The notes below the pieces were generated by a model, which saw only the letters and a program-made list of their open reading frames with translations, did no database searches and was not told where the DNA came from. Shown here one piece after another: positions 50,872 through 58,777 of a DNA stretch of 64,000 nucleotides. The DNA lies in NCBI GenBank assembly GCA_041918155.1, contig JAYRWH010000017.1, forward strand, positions 13,138 through 77,137. Reading direction: 5' to 3'. Numbering within the stretch: position 1 is the stretch's first letter; the number at the start of each line of letters is the position of its first letter. Position numbers and translations under genes: made by a program. The DNA is from UBA668 sp041918155 (GTDB lineage: Bacteria; Actinomycetota; Acidimicrobiia; Acidimicrobiales; Ilumatobacteraceae).

Positions 50872-51870
50872 ATGAACCCCGAAGATGTCGAGAAGCTCTT
50901 CTGGGACGACGCGCCCACGCGTCAGTTGTCGCGTGGCAAGTCCCCGACGCGCCCAACTCGTCGAATCCACTCCACTCGCCCGTCCGGCGCGGCGCGACGT
51001 CCGCCGACCACCAGCGTCGACCCGCTGCTGCGGCGCCTCGGCGTGCTCGTGGCCGTGATCGTGCTCGCCATCCCCGTGGCCCTCGCGCTGCGCAGTGGAA
51101 GCGCCGAGGGCGAGACGCTGCGCCCCGGCACCGCCACACTCACCACTGAAACCATCGCTCCAGCAACCGACCCGGCGACCACGCCCGTCACCACTCCGGT
51201 CGCCACTGTCGCGGCCACCGTCACCGAACCGCCCACTGTGGCCACTCCTGCCGCTACCGCGCCGCCCACCACTCAACGCAAGGCGGTCGTCGCCCCGACC
51301 ACCGCCCCACTCGTGTGCCGCGGCACGTATGTCGTGGTGAAGGGCGACTCGTGGAGCCGCATCGCCAGCAAGGTGGGCGTGTCCACCAAAGAGATGCTCA
51401 CCGCCAACCGCGCCACCGCCCACACCCTGCTGCTGCCGGGCCAGACCGTGTGCCTGCCCGACGGCGCCACCCCCACCACGATCCCGTCGCCCACTACCGC
51501 CCCGCGGGTGACGACCACGACAGTGAAGAAGGCGCCCGCCACCACCACCGCGGCGCCGGCGACGACCGCACCAGCCGGACCGCGCCCCACGTACACCCGT
51601 GAGCAGGTGATCCAGTTGATCCGCGACGTGTGGCCCGACAACCTCGAGCAGCACGCGATCGACATCGCCAACCGCGAGAGCCGCTTCAACCCGAACGCGG
51701 CAAACTCGTGCTGCTACGGCGTGTTCCAGATCAACTACAACGCGCACAAGCGCTGGCTGCCCACCATCGGCGTCACCAGCGCCGCCCAGCTGTTCGACCC
51801 GCGTGTGAACGTGTACGCCGCGTACGTGATCTACCAACGCGCTGGCGGCTTCGGCCCATGGGGCGGCTGA
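50872..51870 (+). CDS. LysM plus lysozyme-like (SLT) cell-wall protein, second tandem copy
   Basis: The 332-residue paralogue of the gene 14 bases upstream has the same order: acidic start (MNPEDVEKLFWDDAPTRQ), membrane helix (VLVAVIVLAIPVALAL), Thr-rich linker, LysM (YVVVKGDSWSRIASKVGVS) and lysozyme-like domain (IANRESRFNPNAANSCCYGVFQIN). The cytoplasmic part is shorter. The glutamate of RES is the likely catalytic residue. The CCYG pair is shared with copy 1. It ends 49 bases before the tRNA-Arg gene. Confidence 0.84.
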   Translation: MNPEDVEKLFWDDAPTRQLSRGKSPTRPTRRIHSTRPSGAARRPPTTSVDPLLRRLGVLVAVIVLAIPVALALRSGSAEGETLRPGTATLTTETIAPATDPATTPVTTPVATVAATVTEPPTVATPAATAPPTTQRKAVVAPTTAPLVCRGTYVVVKGDSWSRIASKVGVSTKEMLTANRATAHTLLLPGQTVCLPDGATPTTIPSPTTAPRVTTTTVKKAPATTTAAPATTAPAGPRPTYTREQVIQLIRDVWPDNLEQHAIDIANRESRFNPNAANSCCYGVFQINYNAHKRWLPTIGVTSAAQLFDPRVNVYAAYVIYQRAGGFGPWGG

Positions 51871-51919
51871 GAATCCGGTAGCCGAACGGGCTGCCCGGCC
51901 CTACAATGGCGTGCCGCAA

Positions 51920-51992
51920 GCACTCGTAGCTCAATGGATAGAGCATCTGACTACGGATCAGAAGGTTGAATGTTCGAGTCATTCCGAGTGCG
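51920..51992 (+). tRNA. tRNA-Arg (anticodon ACG), probable integration target
   Basis: The 73-nt cloverleaf has acceptor GCACTCG/CGAGTGC with discriminator G, anticodon stem TCTGA/TCAGA around CTACGGA (anticodon ACG, wobbling over CGN codons), and T arm GAATG-TTCGAGT-CATTC. A tyrosine integrase gene starts 115 bases after its 3' end, the usual position for an element integrated into a tRNA. No second copy of the tRNA 3' end is seen in the window. Confidence 0.96.
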
Positions 51993-51997
51993 CTAGG

Positions 51998-52026
51998 AGG
52001 TGGTCGGCCAGAGTGGCCGGCCACCT
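51998..52026 (+). terminator. Terminator after tRNA-Arg
   Basis: AGGTGGTCGGCC (51998-52009) pairs with GGCCGGCCACCT (52015-52026) with one G/T wobble, loop AGAGT, then GCGTTTTC. It ends the tRNA transcript and separates it from the integrase gene. Confidence 0.7.
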
Positions 52027-52077
52027 GCGTTTTCGGGCTCAGGCCATCCTGCGGGTCGCTGACCATCGGGTAGCGGC

Positions 52078-52128
52078 ATCCCTATAGCGATCCCTATAGC
52101 TGTAGGGATGGAGACTTGTTATAGGGAT
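52078..52128. repeat. Four copies of ATCCCTATA around the integrase start
   Basis: ATCCCTATAG occurs at 52078-52087 and 52090-52099, and the inverse at 52101-52109 (GTAGGGAT form) and 52120-52128 (TATAGGGAT). The set, two direct and two inverted, covers the candidate start codon at 52108. It could be an operator for an excisionase or repressor, or arm-type integrase sites next to the attachment site. Confidence 0.6.
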
Positions 52129-53346
52129 GACCGGGTACGCGCGAGGCGGGGTTCGGGGTCGATGCGTGAACGCCGGACGGGGGTGTGGGAGATCCGCGTG
52201 GTGGTCGCGAACGACCAGCTCACAGGGCACAGCGTGCAACGATCCTTCACCGTCCACGGCGACCGCGAGATGGCCGAGGACCACCGTCAGGCGTTGGCGG
52301 AACGCTTCGGGGTGGACCGTCGCGCGTTGTACTGCGAAAGTGCCCGCTGGACCCTCGGCGAGCTCCTCGCCCGGTTCATCGCCGCCGCACACGAATGGCG
52401 TCCGGCCACCCGATCATCCAACGCCTCGGTGGTCCGCTTCCTGATCGGCGACCCGCTCGGTGCGGTCGGGCTGACGATGGTGAACCCGATGGTGGTCAAC
52501 AACGCGATCGCCCGCTGGCGCGGCGCCGGCGGCTCGGATTCGCTGGTACGCGGACGATGGACGACGGTGCACGCGGCGCTGTCGTGGGCCGCCCAAAAGA
52601 AGATCATTCGCAGCAACCCGATCCGCGGGATGCGCGGCCCACGACGGCCAGACCCGCGCAAACACCTCCTGCCCGGCGAGATCGCGATGCTGCTCACGAC
52701 CGCGACCCGACAACTCCACACCGCCGAAGTGGCCGCCGCCGCCGACCCGGACAATCGGGCGTTGTGGGACCAGCTGTTCGCCGCGGAGCAGACCCGACTG
52801 ATGGTGCGCATCGCCGCCGACACCGGCGCCCGCCGCGCCGAAATCGCCACCCTGCGCCTCGCCGATCTCGACGGCCGAGTACTTCGGATCGAACGCAACC
52901 TGTCGCACGAGGTGCTCGGCCCGACCAAGACCGGCCGCACCCGACGGATCACCATCGGTGCCACCACCGCCGCCATGATCCACGACCACTTCGACAGCTG
53001 GGACCAACGCGCTGAGGCTGCCGGGGCGCAAGGCGATTGGATCTTCGCCCCCGATCCCCGGCACCTCACCCACGCCCGCGCCGACTCGCTGTCGCACCGT
53101 ATGGTTCGCCTGCGCGCCGCTGCCGGCGTCCCCGACGCTTCGTTGCACAGGTTCCGCCACAGCGTCGCCACCCAACTCGTCGGCGAAGGCAAACTCCTCA
53201 AAGCCCAAGCCCGCCTCGGACACCGCGACCCCGCCACGACCCTGCGCCACTACTCCCACGTCACCCCACTCGACGACCTCGGCATCGCCGACGAAATCGA
53301 CCAACGCCTCAACGACTACACCAACGACCCGACTGTGCGGACGTGA
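52108..53346 (+). CDS. Tyrosine-recombinase integrase
   Basis: The 412-residue protein has an N-terminal arm-binding part (MRERRTGVWEIRVVV), a SAM-like core domain (about residues 85-165) and a C-terminal catalytic domain. The catalytic residues are the arginine in DTGARRAEIATL, H-x-x-R in LHRFRHSVATQL, histidine in LGHRDPATTLRHYSH and the tyrosine of HYS. It should recombine the element with the tRNA-Arg gene. ATG 52108 lies within the ATCCCTATA repeats. ATG 52162 (MRERRTGVW) is an alternative. Confidence 0.92.
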   Translation: METCYRDDRVRARRGSGSMRERRTGVWEIRVVVANDQLTGHSVQRSFTVHGDREMAEDHRQALAERFGVDRRALYCESARWTLGELLARFIAAAHEWRPATRSSNASVVRFLIGDPLGAVGLTMVNPMVVNNAIARWRGAGGSDSLVRGRWTTVHAALSWAAQKKIIRSNPIRGMRGPRRPDPRKHLLPGEIAMLLTTATRQLHTAEVAAAADPDNRALWDQLFAAEQTRLMVRIAADTGARRAEIATLRLADLDGRVLRIERNLSHEVLGPTKTGRTRRITIGATTAAMIHDHFDSWDQRAEAAGAQGDWIFAPDPRHLTHARADSLSHRMVRLRAAAGVPDASLHRFRHSVATQLVGEGKLLKAQARLGHRDPATTLRHYSHVTPLDDLGIADEIDQRLNDYTNDPTVRT

Positions 53347-53444
53347 GTAGGTCTGGGGATCAAGCGAGCCACGGCAGTGCCGTTCGTGAGCGTGGACGGT
53401 TCGACTGCTTCGCGATCACGTGACATTGCGCACACCCTCAACAT

Positions 53445-53472
53445 TTGTATCTAGTCCAGAGTTGGTTAAAAT
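53445..53472 (+). promoter_or_regulatory. Promoter of fur-katG; probable leaderless start
   Basis: TTGTAT (53445-53450) and TAAAAT (53467-53472) are 16 bases apart. The GTG start of the regulator is six bases past the -10, so the mRNA probably starts at or near the start codon. The AT-rich core TCTAGTCCAGAGTTGG resembles the AT-rich sites bound by FurA upstream of furA in mycobacteria, so autoregulation is likely. The preceding stretch 53347-53444 shows no gene. Confidence 0.5.
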
Positions 53473-53478
53473 AGATCC

Positions 53479-53943
53479 GTGCCTACCGATCCCGCCGCCT
53501 TGCTCCGCGAGCGAGGCATCTATGTCACCGCGCAGCGGCTCGCGGTCCTGCGTGTCGTCGGCGACCGGCCGCACGTCACCGCGGAGGTTGTGCTGCAGGG
53601 GGTGCGCGATGAGATCGGTTCGATCTCGCGGCAGTCGGTCTACGACACCCTGAACACGCTCACCGATCTCGGTCTGTTGCGACGTATCCAACCGATGGGG
53701 TCCCCCGCGCGGTACGAGACCCGCACTGGCGACAACCACCATCACCTGATCTGCCGTGGGTGCGGTCGCGTCGTCGACATCGACTGTGCCGTCGGTGAGC
53801 GGCCGTGCCTCACCGTAAGCGAGGCGCACGGCTTCGACATCGATGAGGCCGAGGTCATCTATTGGGGCCGCTGCCCAAGCTGCCGTTCGGACGCTGACCC
53901 CACCCCACCAGTTCCACCCACCACTCAACGAGGAGAGTCATGA
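53479..53943 (+). CDS. Fur-family regulator (FurA-like)
   Basis: The 154-residue protein has an N-terminal winged helix (TAQRLAVLRVVGDRPHVTAEVV, SRQSVYDTLNTLTDLGLL), a regulatory metal motif GDNHHHLICRGCG and a structural CxxC (GRCPSCRSD). The histidines after GDNH are typical of peroxide- or iron-sensing Fur proteins. The place directly before katG, with a four-base overlap (ATGA), matches mycobacterial furA-katG, where FurA represses the operon and is relieved by peroxide. Confidence 0.92.
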   Translation: MPTDPAALLRERGIYVTAQRLAVLRVVGDRPHVTAEVVLQGVRDEIGSISRQSVYDTLNTLTDLGLLRRIQPMGSPARYETRTGDNHHHLICRGCGRVVDIDCAVGERPCLTVSEAHGFDIDEAEVIYWGRCPSCRSDADPTPPVPPTTQRGES

Positions 53944-56102
53944 GCACCAACAACCAAGCGGTCTGCCCGGTCGTGCACGGCGCGAACGTGCAGTCGGACA
54001 TGTCAGCCACCGAGTGGTGGCCGACGACCTTGAACCTCGACATCTTGCACCAGCACGACTCGAAGACGAACCCGATGGACGCGGACTTCGACTACCGCGA
54101 GTCGGTCAAGACCCTCGACCTCGCGGCGGTGAAGAAGGACCTCCAAGCGCTGATGACCGACAGTCAGGACTGGTGGCCCGCTGACTGGGGCCACTACGGC
54201 GGCCTGATGATCCGTATGGCCTGGCACGCTGCGGGCACCTATCGCACTGCTGATGGTCGCGGTGGCGCCGGCACCGGCAACCAGCGTTTCGCGCCGCTCA
54301 ACTCGTGGCCCGACAACGCCAACCTCGACAAGGCGCGCCGACTGCTGTGGCCGATCAAGCACAAGTACGGCAACAAGATCAGCTGGGCCGACCTGATCGT
54401 GCTGGCCGGCAACGTCGCCTACGAGTCGATGGGTCTCAAGACATTCGGTTTCAGCCTCGGCCGCGCCGACATCTGGCATCCGGAGAAGGACATCTACTGG
54501 GGTTCGGAGAAGGAATGGCTTGACTCCAGCCGGTACGACGGCGACGCGACCGACCGTGAATCGCTCGACAACCCGCTCGCCGCGGTACAGATGGGCCTCA
54601 TCTATGTGAACCCCGAGGGTGTGGGCGGCAAGCCCGACCCGCTGCGCACCGCACAGGATGTGCGCGTCACCTTCGCCCGCATGGCGATGAATGACGAGGA
54701 GACCGTGGCACTCACCGCCGGCGGGCACACCGTGGGCAAGGCCCACGGCAACGGCAGCGCGGCGGCGTTGGGCCCCGAGCCCGAGGGAGCCGCCATCGAG
54801 GAGCAGGGTCTCGGCTGGATGAACCACACCAGCCGCGGTGTCGGCCGCGACACCGTCACCTCCGGTTTGGAGGGTGCCTGGACCACGCACCCGACGCGCT
54901 GGGACAACGGCTACTTCGACCTGCTGTTCAAGTACCAGTGGGAGCTCGCCAAGAGTCCCGCCGGTGCCTGGCAGTGGTGGCCCGTCGGTATCGCCGAGGA
55001 GGACATGCCGGTCGATGTCGAGGATCCCTCGATCCGTCGCATGCCGATGATGACCGACGCCGACATGGCGATGATCAAGGACCCGATCTACCGCGAGATC
55101 TCCGAACGGTTCCACAAGGACCCCGCGTACTTCTCCGAGGTGTTCGCCCGCGCATGGTTCAAGCTGACCCACCGTGACCTGGGGCCCAAGTCCCGCTACA
55201 TCGGATCCGAGGTTCCCGCCGAGGATCTGATCTGGCAGGATCCGATCCCCGCCGGCAACACCGGCTACGACGTCGACGCCGTCAAGGCTCGCATCGCTGA
55301 GAGCGGCCTGACCGTCAGCGAGATGGTGACGACAGCGTGGGACAGCGCCCGCACCTTCCGCGGCTCTGACATGCGTGGTGGCGCCAACGGCGCCCGTATC
55401 CGCCTCGCCCCCCAGAAGGACTGGGAGGGCAACGAACCTGCCCGACTGGCCAAGGTGCTGGCCGTGCTCGGAACCATCGCGGCCGAGACCGGTGCGAGTG
55501 TCGCCGACGTGATCGTGCTGGCCGGCAAGATGGGGGTGGAGCGGGCCGCGAAGGTGGCCGGTGTCGACATCACCGTGCCGTTCTCACCCGGGCGTGGCGA
55601 CGCCACCCAGGAGCAGACCGACGTCGATGCGTTCGCTCCACTCGAGCCGATCCACGACGGCTACCGCAACTGGCAGCAGCAGGCCTACGCGGTCACCGCT
55701 GAGGAACTGTTGCTCGACCGCACCCAACTGATGGGCCTCACGGCTCCGGAGATGACGGTGCTCGTCGGTGGCATGCGCGTGATCGGCACGAACCACGGCG
55801 GCACCAACCATGGTGTGTTCACCGACCGGGTCGGCGCGCTCACCAACGACTTCTTCGTCAACCTCACCGACATGCGCAACACCTGGAAGCCCACGCCCGA
55901 CGGCACCTACGAGATCAGTGATCGCACGACCGGCACCGTGAAGTGGACCGCCACACGGGTCGACCTGGTCTTCGGATCGAACTCGGTGCTGCGCTCGTAC
56001 GCCGAGGTCTACGCCCAGGACGACAACAAGGAGAAGTTCGTCCGCGATTTCGTGGCCGCCTGGACGAAAGTGATGAACGCAGACCGCTTCGACCTGGACT
56101 GA
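53940..56102 (+). CDS. katG: Catalase-peroxidase
   Basis: The 720-residue bifunctional haem enzyme degrades hydrogen peroxide. The distal site is in MIRMAWHAAGTYR (Arg, Trp, His). The Met-Tyr-Trp adduct partners are seen as the tryptophan there, the tyrosine in MGLIYVNPEG and the methionine in VTFARMAMND. The proximal histidine is in ALTAGGHTVGKAHG. The length is normal and no frameshift is present. It starts inside the fur stop codon, and a hairpin terminator follows. Confidence 0.97.
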   Translation: MSTNNQAVCPVVHGANVQSDMSATEWWPTTLNLDILHQHDSKTNPMDADFDYRESVKTLDLAAVKKDLQALMTDSQDWWPADWGHYGGLMIRMAWHAAGTYRTADGRGGAGTGNQRFAPLNSWPDNANLDKARRLLWPIKHKYGNKISWADLIVLAGNVAYESMGLKTFGFSLGRADIWHPEKDIYWGSEKEWLDSSRYDGDATDRESLDNPLAAVQMGLIYVNPEGVGGKPDPLRTAQDVRVTFARMAMNDEETVALTAGGHTVGKAHGNGSAAALGPEPEGAAIEEQGLGWMNHTSRGVGRDTVTSGLEGAWTTHPTRWDNGYFDLLFKYQWELAKSPAGAWQWWPVGIAEEDMPVDVEDPSIRRMPMMTDADMAMIKDPIYREISERFHKDPAYFSEVFARAWFKLTHRDLGPKSRYIGSEVPAEDLIWQDPIPAGNTGYDVDAVKARIAESGLTVSEMVTTAWDSARTFRGSDMRGGANGARIRLAPQKDWEGNEPARLAKVLAVLGTIAAETGASVADVIVLAGKMGVERAAKVAGVDITVPFSPGRGDATQEQTDVDAFAPLEPIHDGYRNWQQQAYAVTAEELLLDRTQLMGLTAPEMTVLVGGMRVIGTNHGGTNHGVFTDRVGALTNDFFVNLTDMRNTWKPTPDGTYEISDRTTGTVKWTATRVDLVFGSNSVLRSYAEVYAQDDNKEKFVRDFVAAWTKVMNADRFDLD

Positions 56103-56119
56103 CCGAACACACCCGCGTC

Positions 56120-56161
56120 GATGGTGGCGCTGCCGGAACACGATCGGGCGGCGCCACCATC
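56120..56161 (+). terminator. Hairpin after katG
   Basis: GATGGTGGCGC (56120-56130) pairs perfectly with GCGCCACCATC (56151-56161), and a short inner CCG/CGG stem shortens the loop. There is no T-run. It lies 17 bases after the katG stop and before dps. Confidence 0.6.
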
Positions 56162-56187
56162 GGCCACACCAGAAGGACAAACACACC

Positions 56188-56664
56188 ATGACTGATCTGA
56201 CCATCGACATCGGAATCGACGAAGCCGACCGCAAGGCCATCACCGACGGCCTCTCGCGACTCCTCGCCGACAGCTACACCCTGTACCTCAAGACGCACAA
56301 CTACCACTGGAATGTCACCGGCCCGATGTTCCAAACCCTGCATCTCATGTTCGAGGCGCAGTACAACGAACTCGCGCTCGCCGTCGACCTGATCGCCGAG
56401 CGGATCCGCTCCCTCGGCGCACCCGCACCGGGCAGCTACCGGGAGTTCGCCGCGCTCTCCTCCGTCCCGGAGGATGACGACCGGCCCGACGCCACCGAGA
56501 TGATCCACCGGCTCGTCAAAGGACAGGAGACCGTCGCCCGCACCGCCCGGTCGGTGTTCGCCGCCGTCGAAAAGGCGCACGACGAACCCACCGCCGACCT
56601 GCTCACACAACGCTTGCAGGTCCACGAGAAGACCGCCTGGATGCTGCGCAGCCTCCTCGCCTGA
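56188..56664 (+). CDS. dps: Dps-family ferritin-like DNA-binding protein
   Basis: The 158-residue four-helix protein forms a 12-mer that stores iron and quenches peroxide chemistry. The ferroxidase residues are visible in LKTHNYHWNVTGPMFQTLHLMF and YNELALAVDLIAERIRSLG (His, His, Asp, Glu). AGAAGGA precedes the ATG. It lies between katG and the efe operon in a peroxide and iron gene block. The short N-terminus lacks a lysine-rich DNA-binding tail, so binding to DNA is uncertain. Confidence 0.92.
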   Translation: MTDLTIDIGIDEADRKAITDGLSRLLADSYTLYLKTHNYHWNVTGPMFQTLHLMFEAQYNELALAVDLIAERIRSLGAPAPGSYREFAALSSVPEDDDRPDATEMIHRLVKGQETVARTARSVFAAVEKAHDEPTADLLTQRLQVHEKTAWMLRSLLA

Positions 56665-56728
56665 CAACGCTTCGGCAACGTCGGCACGGAGGTATCAAAG
56701 CGAGGTGGACACGGTCGCCTCCGTCTTG

Positions 56729-56755
56729 TTAGGCTTGCCTACTAGTTACTAGTAG
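56729..56755. promoter_or_regulatory. IdeR/DtxR-like box and second palindrome before efeU
   Basis: TTAGGCTTGCCTA (56729-56741) has arms TAGGC and GCCTA around TT and follows the TTAGG...CCTAA pattern of iron-dependent DtxR/IdeR sites. It overlaps a second perfect dyad, CTACTAGTTACTAGTAG (56739-56755). The overlap is ideal for iron repression of the iron uptake operon. The GTG start is 22 bases further on. Confidence 0.55.
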
Positions 56756-56776
56756 TCACTCCTGTGAGGTGTCGAC

Positions 56777-57622
56777 GTGTTTGCCAACTTTCTCATCGGG
56801 TTGCGTGAGGGGCTGGAAGCGGCGTTGGTCGTGGGGATCCTGGTGGCGTACCTGGTGAAGTCGGGCCGGCGCGAACTATTGGGTCGGGTGTGGGCCGGCG
56901 TCGCGCTGGCCGTTGTCGTGTCACTCGCAGCGGGCGCGGCGCTGACGTTCGGGCCTCGAGGGCTGAGCTTCGAGGCCCAAGAGGCGATCGGTGGCTCGCT
57001 GTCGATCGTCGCGGTCGGGTTCGTCACGTGGATGATCTTCTGGATGGCGCGCACCTCGCGCCAACTGAAGAGCGAACTCGAGGGTCGCGTCGACGCGGCA
57101 ATCGGTCGTGGCCGTTGGAGCCTCGCCCTCGTCGCCACCCTGGCCGTGGGCCGCGAAGGGCTGGAGACCGCGCTGTTCATCTGGGCAGCAGCGAAGGCAA
57201 CGGGATCCTCGACCCGGCCGCTGGCCGGCGGCGCGCTCGGGCTGGCGGTCGCGGTTGTCCTCGGCGTCCTCATCTACCGGGGTGCGGTGAAACTCGACCT
57301 CGGCAAGTTCTTCCGCTGGACGGGCGCCTTCCTGGTGTTCGTCGCCGCCGGCGTGCTGGCCTACGGCGTGCACGACCTGCAGGAGGCCGACATCCTCCCC
57401 GGTCTGAACTCACTGGCCTTCGACGTGTCCGGCGCTGTCCCTCCTGGCTCGTGGTACGGCACGTTGCTGAAGGGCACCGTTAACTTCTCGCCGCGCACCA
57501 CCTGGCTGGAGCTGGCCGCGTGGTTGGCCTACCTCATTCCCGTGCTGACCCTGTTCATCCTCACCATGCGGCCCGCTCGGCCCTCGGTCCCCACCATCTC
57601 CGCGGCCCCGGCCGCATCCTGA
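56777..57622 (+). CDS. efeU: EfeU, FTR1-family ferrous/ferric iron permease
   Basis: The 281-residue protein has seven membrane helices. The two REGLE iron-binding motifs of FTR1 permeases are present: LREGLEAALVVG near residue 8 and GREGLETALFIW near residue 130. It imports iron handed over by EfeO and EfeB. It starts at GTG 56777 and is followed ten bases later by efeO. Confidence 0.93.
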   Translation: MFANFLIGLREGLEAALVVGILVAYLVKSGRRELLGRVWAGVALAVVVSLAAGAALTFGPRGLSFEAQEAIGGSLSIVAVGFVTWMIFWMARTSRQLKSELEGRVDAAIGRGRWSLALVATLAVGREGLETALFIWAAAKATGSSTRPLAGGALGLAVAVVLGVLIYRGAVKLDLGKFFRWTGAFLVFVAAGVLAYGVHDLQEADILPGLNSLAFDVSGAVPPGSWYGTLLKGTVNFSPRTTWLELAAWLAYLIPVLTLFILTMRPARPSVPTISAAPAAS

Positions 57623-57631
57623 AAGGCACCC

Positions 57632-58777
57632 ATGCGACACACGATTCCCCTTCTCACCGCCACCGCTGCGCTTCTCCTCGGCAGTGCCTGCACGAAGAAC
57701 GAGACCGACAGCGCCGGCGGTGCGCTCACCGTGCGCAGCACTGACGACACGTGTGCAGTCAGCGCCACCCAGGCGCCCAGTGGCAATGTCGTGTTCAAGG
57801 TGACCAACGACGGGTCGCAGGTCACCGAGTTCTACCTGCTGGGTGCCGATGGTCTGCGGATCGTCGGTGAGGTCGAGAACATCGGCCCCGGGCTCACCCG
57901 CAACCTCGTGGTCGAGGCCGCGCCGGGCAGCTACTTCACGGCGTGCAAGCCGGGCATGGTGGGTGACGGCATCCGTTCGCCGTTCACCGTCACCGACTCC
58001 GGCCAGGCAGTGGCCACCGGTGACGTTGCCGACCTGCTGGCGACGGCGACCGAGCAGTATCGGCTGTACGTGCGCGACCAGGTCGCCCAGCTGGTCGACA
58101 AGACCCACCAGTTCGCGGAGCTCTACACCGAAGGCGACGACGACGCGGCTCGCGCCCTGTACGCGGATGCCCGAACATACTGGGAGCGGATCGAGCCCGT
58201 GGCCGAGTCGTTCGGGGACCTCGATCCGCGGCTGGACCTGCGCGAAGCCGACCTCGAAGAGGGGCAGGCCTGGACCGGCTGGCACGCGATCGAGAAGGAC
58301 CTGTGGCCGCCCGACAGCGGCTACACCGCACTCACCACGAGCGAGCGCGAAGCACTCGCCGACCAACTCGTGACCGACACCGAAGACCTGTCGACCCGTG
58401 TGCAGGACCTGACCTACACCGCCACCCAACTCGGCAACGGCGCCAAGGAACTGCTCGACGAAGTCGCCACCGGCAAGGTCACCGGCGAAGAGGAGGCCTG
58501 GTCGCACACCGACCTGTGGGACTTCCAGGCCAACGTCGACGGCGCCCGCATCGCGTTCGAGCACCTGCAGCCGGCGCTGGAGAAGAAGGACCCTGCGCTC
58601 GCCGCCACCCTGACGAAGCGGTTCGCCGAACTGCACACACTGCTCGACCAGTACCGCGACGGCGACGGTTTCGTGCTCTACACCGACCTCTCCAGCGAGC
58701 AGATCAAAGAGCTCGCCGACGCGGTGAACGCACTCAGCGAGCCGCTGGCCGAACTCACCGCGGCAGTCGTGCTATGA
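57632..58777 (+). CDS. efeO: EfeO, iron-binding lipoprotein (cupredoxin plus M75)
   Basis: The 381-residue protein has a lipoprotein signal (LLLGSACTKN), a cupredoxin-like domain (about residues 30-125) and a C-terminal M75/imelysin domain with the HxxE metal motif (WHAIEKDLW). It binds iron outside the membrane and passes it to EfeU. It overlaps efeB by four bases (ATGA). Start ATG 57632. Confidence 0.93.
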   Translation: MRHTIPLLTATAALLLGSACTKNETDSAGGALTVRSTDDTCAVSATQAPSGNVVFKVTNDGSQVTEFYLLGADGLRIVGEVENIGPGLTRNLVVEAAPGSYFTACKPGMVGDGIRSPFTVTDSGQAVATGDVADLLATATEQYRLYVRDQVAQLVDKTHQFAELYTEGDDDAARALYADARTYWERIEPVAESFGDLDPRLDLREADLEEGQAWTGWHAIEKDLWPPDSGYTALTTSEREALADQLVTDTEDLSTRVQDLTYTATQLGNGAKELLDEVATGKVTGEEEAWSHTDLWDFQANVDGARIAFEHLQPALEKKDPALAATLTKRFAELHTLLDQYRDGDGFVLYTDLSSEQIKELADAVNALSEPLAELTAAVVL

